Assembly: GCA_025354845.1 (NCBI GenBank)
Contig: JANXMD010000386.1
Span: forward strand, 1 to 9,641
DNA: 9,641 bases
Source: Verrucomicrobiota bacterium
GTDB lineage: Bacteria > Verrucomicrobiota > Verrucomicrobiia > Limisphaerales > UBA9464
Reading direction: 5' to 3'
The translations under genes were made by a program, and so were the position numbers. Positions 1 through 3,581 of the stretch are shown piece by piece; position 1 is the stretch's first letter, and every line of letters starts with the position of its first letter. The notes beneath the pieces were generated by a model. That model did no database searches and was not told the DNA's origin. It worked only from the letters and a program-made list of their open reading frames with translations.

Positions 1-732
1 GCCCTGCTCCAGAAATTGGGTGTAAAGACGATCCTGAGCGTGGACGGTGCAGCGCCCGATGTGGAACGCGCCACGAAGTTTGGTCTGCACTACGTCCATA
101 TTCCCTTTGGCTACGACGGCATCCCCGCCACAAACGCGGTCCAACTGGTTCGTGCCGCGCAAGTCCTCACGGGGCCGGTATACGTCCACTGCCATCACGG
201 CAAACACCGCGGTCCCGCAGCCGTGGCCGTGATGTGCGAAGGGGTGGCCGGATGGGATGCCGCTCTGGCCGAGCGTTGGATGAAGCTCGCCGGCACGGCC
301 ACCAACTACGCCGGCCTCTACAAGTCAGCCACCGCCTTTCAAGCCCCGACGCCCGAGGCGCTCGCCGCCGTGTCCACCAATTTCCCTGCGCGCGTCGCCG
401 TGGCGCCGCTGGCCGGTATCATGGTGCAAATCGACCATCGCTGGGACGAATTGAAGTCCGCCCAGAAGCTGGAATTCCCGACGCCGGCCGCCCCCACGTC
501 GGTACAGCTTCAGGAATTGTTCCATGAAGCCCATCGCACCGGAGTGGGCACCGGGCGTGGTGAGCGCTTCGAAACGACTCTCCGATCTGCGGACTCGCTT
601 GCCGAGGCCCTCACTCGCGAACTCGACGCCTTGGACCAACAGAAGTCGGTGGATCGGCTCACCGCTGCCACCGAAGCGTTCCGCGCCGTGGGCAAATCAT
701 GCTCCGCCTGCCACCGAAACTTCCGCGATTGA
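1..732 (+). CDS. CX5R phosphatase domain fused to a C-terminal cytochrome c'-like haem domain (5' end missing)
   Basis: The reading frame is open from base 1, so the true start lies to the left. A TTG at 16-18 is the first in-frame start-like codon but falls inside the conserved domain and is unlikely to be the start. Residues are counted from that TTG. Residues 1-110 look like a dual-specificity/tyrosine phosphatase: the strand motif GVKTILSVDG, a candidate general acid D34 in FGYDGIP, and the signature HCHHGKHRG with nucleophile C59 (base 190) and R65. From about 115 the protein is Ala-rich and helical and ends in CSACHRNFRD (C229, C232, H233; codons from base 700). A CXXCH a few residues before the C-terminus is the hallmark of class II cytochromes c (cytochrome c'/c556). 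Covalent haem attachment needs export, so a signal peptide is expected upstream. The substrate is unknown. The next gene, 152 bp downstream, is another cytochrome of the same class. Both motifs are clear; that one protein carries both activities is inference. Confidence 0.8.
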   Translation, partial: ALLQKLGVKTILSVDGAAPDVERATKFGLHYVHIPFGYDGIPATNAVQLVRAAQVLTGPVYVHCHHGKHRGPAAVAVMCEGVAGWDAALAERWMKLAGTATNYAGLYKSATAFQAPTPEALAAVSTNFPARVAVAPLAGIMVQIDHRWDELKSAQKLEFPTPAAPTSVQLQELFHEAHRTGVGTGRGERFETTLRSADSLAEALTRELDALDQQKSVDRLTAATEAFRAVGKSCSACHRNFRD

Positions 733-833
733 TTTCACCGCAGCCCGAAAACGCCCCGGATTCCATCGGTATACCGCAGATCGCTATCTTTCGCTTGCCC
801 GCCAGTCGATCCTGCATTTCTAATCGCCGCCCA

Positions 834-860
834 CAGCCCATCTAATTTTAATCCGGGCTG
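834..860 (+). other. 5' leader inverted repeat before the small cytochrome gene
   Basis: CAGCCC (834-839) and GGGCTG (855-860) are perfect 6-bp inverted arms around a 15-base AT-rich loop. They end 24 bases before the cytochrome start codon. No T-run follows, so a terminator for the phosphatase gene is unlikely. A leader hairpin or operator is possible. A weak promoter-like pair lies just upstream (TTGCCC at 795-800, TTCTAA at 818-823, 17-base spacing), but it is too poor to call alone. Confidence 0.3.
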
Positions 861-884
861 CAACCCATCGCTCCCTAGCAATCC

Positions 885-1274
885 ATGAAGACATCTGTCC
901 GTTTTGCCGCGTCGGTGCTGATCGCCGGCGTTTCCGTCGCGGTTGTGGCCACCCAGGCCGCCCCGAAGGCCCAGTACACCACCGAGGAGGTCATGAAGAC
1001 CCTGCACAAGGGCAAGGACTCCATCGGCAAGCACGTCATGGACGGCAACGGCACCAAGGAAGAGATCAAGAAGCTGCTCGAGTACTACCCCTCGCTGCTG
1101 TTGAACGATCCCGAGAAGGGGGACAAGGCCGAGTGGAAGAAGCGGGTCACCGCACTGCTCGCCGCCACCAAGGCGCTCGACAAGGGCGCTCCCGGCGCGC
1201 TCGACCAGTTCAAGGAAGCCGTGAACTGCAAGGCCTGCCACTCCGCTCACAAGCCGGACAAAGAGCACAAGTGA
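885..1274 (+). CDS. Small secreted cytochrome c'-like (class II) haem protein
   Basis: This 129-residue protein has a typical Sec signal peptide: MKTSVR, a hydrophobic stretch to about residue 22, and likely cleavage near the TQAA at 23-26. The mature part of about 100 residues is charged and predicted helical, and ends with CKACH (C115, C118, H119) ten residues from the C-terminus, as in class II cytochromes c, where a four-helix bundle binds haem near the C-terminus. His or Met residues in the first helix (M37, H41) could be the sixth ligand, but this cannot be settled by eye. Its role is probably periplasmic electron transfer or gas/redox sensing. The ATG at 885 is chosen because the signal peptide starts there; no clear Shine-Dalgarno is seen. 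It follows the phosphatase-cytochrome fusion and is closed by a strong terminator, so the two may be a transcription unit or have separate promoters. It is shorter than classical cytochrome c' (about 125-130 mature residues), so a related uncharacterised family is also possible. Confidence 0.82.
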   Translation: MKTSVRFAASVLIAGVSVAVVATQAAPKAQYTTEEVMKTLHKGKDSIGKHVMDGNGTKEEIKKLLEYYPSLLLNDPEKGDKAEWKKRVTALLAATKALDKGAPGALDQFKEAVNCKACHSAHKPDKEHK

Positions 1275-1348
1275 TCGGGTTCGGCCGAGCCGACGCCTAG
1301 TTCGATTTCCAAGCTTTTGGGGACGCCGACGTAGCGTCTCCTCAACCC

Positions 1349-1395
1349 ACCGCCCCTGCATCGGACTCAGATCCGATCCGGGGGCGGTCTTTTTG
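1349..1395 (+). terminator. Rho-independent terminator after the cytochrome gene
   Basis: ACCGCCCC (1349-1356) pairs perfectly with GGGGCGGT (1381-1388). The inner TCGGA and TCCGA arms extend the stem. The run CTTTTT (1389-1394) follows at once. It lies 75 bases after the cytochrome stop and has all parts of an intrinsic terminator. A small perfect hairpin (TCGGC/GCCGA, 1281-1293) lies between the stop codon and the terminator. Confidence 0.88.
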
Positions 1396-1442
1396 TGGAG
1401 GGCGGTGGGAAGCGCAGCGCTACCCCACCCTCGATCCCTCCA
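1396..1442. repeat. Nested palindromic intergenic repeat, copy A (REP-like)
   Basis: Three nested inverted pairs form one long imperfect hairpin: TGGAGGG (1396-1402) with CCCTCCA (1436-1442), GGTGGG (1404-1409) with CCCACC (1424-1429), and AGCGC (1411-1415) with GCGCT (1417-1421). The element begins right after the terminator T-run. Its right half, CCCCACCCTCGATCC, reappears in copy B about 200 bp downstream with one base changed. This suggests a dispersed palindromic repeat of the REP type. Confidence 0.6.
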
Positions 1443-1478
1443 AGGTAGGGCCGTGCTGCCCGCGCGGCCGATACTTCA

Positions 1479-1504
1479 CCACGACCAGCGTAGTGCCGTC
1501 GTGG
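1479..1504. repeat. Inverted repeat in the convergent spacer
   Basis: CCACGAC (1479-1485) and GTCGTGG (1498-1504) are perfect 7-bp arms with a 12-base loop. A second, overlapping inverted pair of 10 bp, CGACCAGCGT (1482-1491) and ACGCTGGTCG (1543-1552), links this element to the next hairpin. Alternative folds over 1479-1564 are therefore possible. There is no coding content here. Confidence 0.5.
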
Positions 1505-1520
1505 CCCTCCGAGTGTCGAG

Positions 1521-1564
1521 AAAAACCGCCACATCGGTCGTCACGCTGGTCGCAAGACGGCGGT
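1521..1564 (-). terminator. Probable intrinsic terminator for the esterase gene
   Basis: Read on the minus strand, ACCGCC (1564-1559) pairs with GGCGGT (1530-1525) and leads into a run of Ts (1525-1521). That is the orientation needed to stop transcription coming from the esterase, whose stop codon is at 1719-1717. The stem is only 6 bp and encloses about 28 bases with weaker internal pairing, so it is less convincing than the plus-strand terminator. It is the only T-tract hairpin seen for that gene. Confidence 0.45.
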
Positions 1565-1614
1565 CCTCCACCCACTCCGTATGCCTTCGTTCCGCAACGC
1601 GAAACGGACAGTCA

Positions 1615-1652
1615 GGGCGGCGCAGCAGCGCCGCCCCACCCTTGATCCACTC
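1615..1652. repeat. Palindromic intergenic repeat, copy B (REP-like)
   Basis: GGGCGGCGC (1615-1623) and GCGCCGCCC (1628-1636) are perfect 9-bp arms around an AGCA loop. The following CCCCACCCTTGATCC matches the tail of copy A (1423-1437) at 14 of 15 positions, and both copies start with AGGGCGG. The loops and stems differ in length, as expected for members of a mobile palindromic family. It lies between the ends of two convergent genes. Confidence 0.6.
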
Positions 1653-1716
1653 GATACCGCGCCGGGGACCGGGTGTTCGACCTTCCCCAAACCCGCAGAA
1701 ACCTTTCCGCGTTGCC

Positions 1717-2553
1717 CTAGCGTTTCGTGTGCGCCTGAATGAATCGCATCAGCAGCGGGAAGGCGGGCTCCGCCATCTGTCCGTGATTGAATCCACCCAA
1801 CTCATGCAGATGCGTGTCGGGATGTCCCACCAGTTGCATCAGTCGCCAGAAGTAGGCGTTCTCCTCGTAGCGCCCGAGCAGCTCCAGCTCGCGATCCCCG
1901 GTGATCAACAACAGCGGCGGCGCGTCCTTGCGAACAAAATGAATGGGGGCGAACTCATCGATGACCGGCGTGGTGTCGGGAATGCCGTTTTCGGCACGGA
2001 TGGTGAAATGCGTGATGGCCTGGGTGCTAAACGGCACCAGACCCGCCAAGCGGTTCGGATCCATCCCATACGGCGCAAGCCACCGTCGATCCAGCCCCAC
2101 CATCGTCGCCAGATATCCACCTGCCGAATGACCGCTCAGGAAAACGAGACGGTCCGATCCGCCATACTGCGCAAGGTGCGCGTAGGTCCAGGCCACAGCG
2201 GCCGCGGCGTCCTCGATATACGCCGGTGCTTTGACCTGAGGACTGAGCCGGTAACTTGGTGCCACGACAATCAAGCCTCGGTTCTGAAGCGATCGGGGAA
2301 TCTCCCGATTGCCACCGGTGAGCCCACCTCCGTGCCACCAGATCACCGTCACCAGATTGGTTCCTCCCACCGGGTAATGAACATCCAACCGGCAGCGCTC
2401 GCGCATGCCATCCGTGAGCTCTCCCGTTCGATAGAGCAGATTGGTCTCGGTCTGATGCGTGGTGGCCGCGAGGATCGTGAAGGGTCCCGAAACAAAGACG
2501 ACGCACAGGAGCCACCGAACGAGAGTGGGAAGGGAAAGGCCAACGCGGTGCAT
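1717..2553 (-). CDS. Secreted α/β-hydrolase (esterase/lipase of the HSL/BD-FAE type)
   Basis: This 278-residue protein starts at the ATG at 2553-2551, chosen because GGGGAGA lies 9 bases upstream and the signal peptide starts there. An in-frame TTG at 2571 lacks such support. Residues 1-30 form a signal peptide (MHRVGLSLPTLVRW then a hydrophobic core). The α/β-hydrolase landmarks follow in order: oxyanion-hole HGGG at 74-77, nucleophile elbow GHSAGG with S143, candidate acid D220 in LLITGDRE, and catalytic H257 in GFNHG. The YPVGG-(T)NLVTVIWWHGGG arrangement and spacing match the hormone-sensitive-lipase/carboxylesterase and BD-FAE families, which hydrolyse esters such as acylated sugars or small lipids; the true substrate is unknown. 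Length is normal and all catalytic residues are present. It is transcribed alone, converging on the cytochrome gene and diverging from the deaminase. In a neighbourhood with a glycoside hydrolase, a role in removing acyl groups from polysaccharides is possible but not shown. Confidence 0.88.
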   Translation of the reverse strand: MHRVGLSLPTLVRWLLCVVFVSGPFTILAATTHQTETNLLYRTGELTDGMRERCRLDVHYPVGGTNLVTVIWWHGGGLTGGNREIPRSLQNRGLIVVAPSYRLSPQVKAPAYIEDAAAAVAWTYAHLAQYGGSDRLVFLSGHSAGGYLATMVGLDRRWLAPYGMDPNRLAGLVPFSTQAITHFTIRAENGIPDTTPVIDEFAPIHFVRKDAPPLLLITGDRELELLGRYEENAYFWRLMQLVGHPDTHLHELGGFNHGQMAEPAFPLLMRFIQAHTKR

Positions 2554-2562
2554 GAACGGGAA

Positions 2563-2569
2563 TCTCCCC
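2563..2569 (-). promoter_or_regulatory. Ribosome binding site deciding the esterase start
   Basis: On the minus strand GGGGAGA lies 9 bases before the ATG at 2553. It is a good Shine-Dalgarno match. It overlaps the upstream in-frame TTG start candidate (2571-2569), which argues against that longer start. Confidence 0.65.
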
Positions 2570-2620
2570 AATCCGCGTCGACGCCGCCACCGAATGTTTT
2601 GCGCGCCGCGTTCCCTTCTT

Positions 2621-2655
2621 CATTTTTCATTTTTCATTCCGCCATTTTTCATTCG
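2621..2655. repeat. AT-rich heptamer tandem repeat (CATTTTT) in a divergent intergenic region
   Basis: CATTTTT occurs at 2621-2627, 2628-2634 and 2643-2649, and shortened CATTC units at 2635 and 2650 keep nearly the same 7-base period. It is a sharp AT-rich island in GC-rich DNA, centred between the divergent esterase and deaminase genes. It could supply promoter UP-type sequence or be a simple-sequence remnant. No clear -35/-10 pair was found. Confidence 0.5.
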
Positions 2656-2666
2656 TCCTCCCGGGG

Positions 2667-3134
2667 ATGACCGCCACGGACACCACGCTCCTCCGATCCG
2701 CCATCGCCCTCGCCGCGCTGGCCCGGGCGCATGGGAATCATCCCTTTGGCGCCCTTCTGGCGGATTCCACGGGCGCGGTGCTACTGGAGTCCGAGAACAC
2801 GGTGGTCACGGCATCCGACATCACCGGGCACGCAGAGACCAACCTGATGCGAGAGGCCGGTCGCCGGTTTTCAGCCGATCAGCTCGCCACGTGCACGCTC
2901 TACACCAGCACTGAACCGTGCCCAATGTGCGCCGGGGCCATCTTCTGGGGCAACGTGGGCCGGGTGGTGTACGGCCTCGATCAGGAAAGTCTCTACTCCC
3001 TCACCGGCGACTCCCCGTATGCCTTGAAGCTCTCGTGTCGGAAGGTCTTTGCCCACGGCACGCATGCCATCGAGGTGTTGGGGCCGGCGCTCGAACCGGA
3101 AGCCGCAACGGTTCACGCCGGCTTTTGGAAATAG
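2667..3134 (+). CDS. Zinc-dependent nucleoside/guanine deaminase (cytidine deaminase superfamily)
   Basis: This 155-residue protein carries the full zinc site of the CMP/dCMP deaminase fold: H55 and proton-shuttle E57 in GHAETN, and C85 and C88 in EPCPMCAGA. HPFGALLAD (25-33) and LYTSTEPCPMC are typical of guanine deaminase (GuaD) and nucleoside deaminases, and the C-terminal VLGPALEPEAATVHAGFW matches my memory of that group better than tRNA adenosine deaminase TadA. It would be cytoplasmic and deaminate a purine or nucleoside, with guanine or guanosine the likeliest substrate; the sequence alone cannot settle this. The ATG at 2667 is used because the first helix starts just after it. No well-spaced Shine-Dalgarno is seen, only a G-rich CCGGGG touching the start codon. 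Length is normal for the family. A frameshifted fragment homologous to its last 18 codons lies 125 bp downstream of its stop. Confidence 0.88.
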   Translation: MTATDTTLLRSAIALAALARAHGNHPFGALLADSTGAVLLESENTVVTASDITGHAETNLMREAGRRFSADQLATCTLYTSTEPCPMCAGAIFWGNVGRVVYGLDQESLYSLTGDSPYALKLSCRKVFAHGTHAIEVLGPALEPEAATVHAGFWK

Positions 3135-3258
3135 CCCCGAGTCGTAGCCGCCGAGGGAACGAGGCGGATGGCACGCGCACCCGTCCGGGCAAGAACCGAG
3201 AGGCGAACCCAGGCAAGGCGTGTCGCACATCCCGACAACCTATTTCAGGACGGGACAC

Positions 3259-3311
3259 ATCGAGGTGTTGGGTCCTGCCTTGGAGCCCGAGGCCGCGGCG
3301 TTCACGCGGGT
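3259..3311 (+). pseudogene. Relic of a second deaminase gene, 3' end only, frameshifted
   Basis: The segment matches the end of the intact deaminase gene (3069-3122) over about 53 bases with roughly a dozen differences. The first thirteen codons encode IEVLGPALEPEAA in both, and all base differences across those codons are synonymous. One base is then missing; restoring it gives AVHAG against TVHAG in the intact gene, after which similarity ends. No start, zinc site or other part of a deaminase lies upstream, so this is a broken remnant. The mostly synonymous pattern means the fragment diverged while under protein-level selection, so it comes from an older paralogue or a related strain's gene and not from a fresh copy of its neighbour. 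Confidence 0.75.
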
Positions 3312-3349
3312 GTCGAAGCCAGGAAGGGCGGCAGGATCTGAATGGTGTT

Positions 3350-3374
3350 ACGCAAAGGACGCCAAGCCGCAAAG
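3350..3374. repeat. acgcaaag-type intergenic repeat remnant
   Basis: ACGCAAAGG, GCCAAG and CCGCAAAGG follow each other as near-repeated units. They resemble the short acgcaaag-type repeats I recall from intergenic DNA of several environmental phyla; that family link is from memory. It is degenerate and no function is evident. Confidence 0.35.
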
Positions 3375-3422
3375 GGCGGGCGGGGATGAGAAATTCTCCA
3401 CGGACGCACCATAATCCAGGCC

Positions 3423-3437
3423 GGGGGCTCGGCCCCC
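3423..3437. other. GC-only hairpin
   Basis: GGGGGC (3423-3428) and GCCCCC (3432-3437) form a perfect 6-bp stem with a TCG loop. Neither strand has a T-run after it, so it is not a standard intrinsic terminator. It could be a transcript-end stabiliser or repeat debris. Confidence 0.4.
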
Positions 3438-3581
3438 TCAGCAGGGAAACCATCGAGACACTTGCCACGTTTCCCGGATCTGATCTTCATCGCCGCAATC
3501 CGCCTACCTCACTCGGGATGGCACGCCCCTCCCACCCGACGGGATTGGGTCCGTCGAGCAGCAGGCCATGGTCCAACACGC

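Larger units (their letters stand above)
3135..3581. other. 447-bp spacer between the deaminase and glycoside hydrolase genes
   Basis: No gene is supported here. It holds a short hairpin just after the deaminase stop (CCGCC 3148-3152, GGCGG 3163-3167, no T-run), the deaminase relic, the acgcaaag-type repeat, a GC-only hairpin, and a direct repeat of GGATGGCACGC (about 3166 and 3519). It reads as a patchwork of repeat debris. Open frames crossing it have no recognisable domain. Confidence 0.55.

Noticed and set aside
16..18. TTG as the true start of the phosphatase-cytochrome gene
   Set aside because: The frame is open to base 1, and ALLQKLGVKTILSVDG reads as continuous phosphatase sequence across the TTG, so the real start is outside the window.
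1396..1652. CRISPR array
   Set aside because: Only two dissimilar palindromic copies about 215 bp apart are present. There are no regular spacers and no cas genes nearby.
1393..2670. Plus-strand open frame of 425 codons
   Set aside because: It lies opposite the esterase, which has a signal peptide, ribosome binding site and full catalytic triad. The plus-strand translation is Arg/Pro/Ser-rich with no domain, as expected of an antisense shadow in GC-rich DNA.
3423..3437. Intrinsic terminator for the deaminase
   Set aside because: The stem is perfect, but there is no T-run on either strand and it lies about 290 bases after the deaminase stop.
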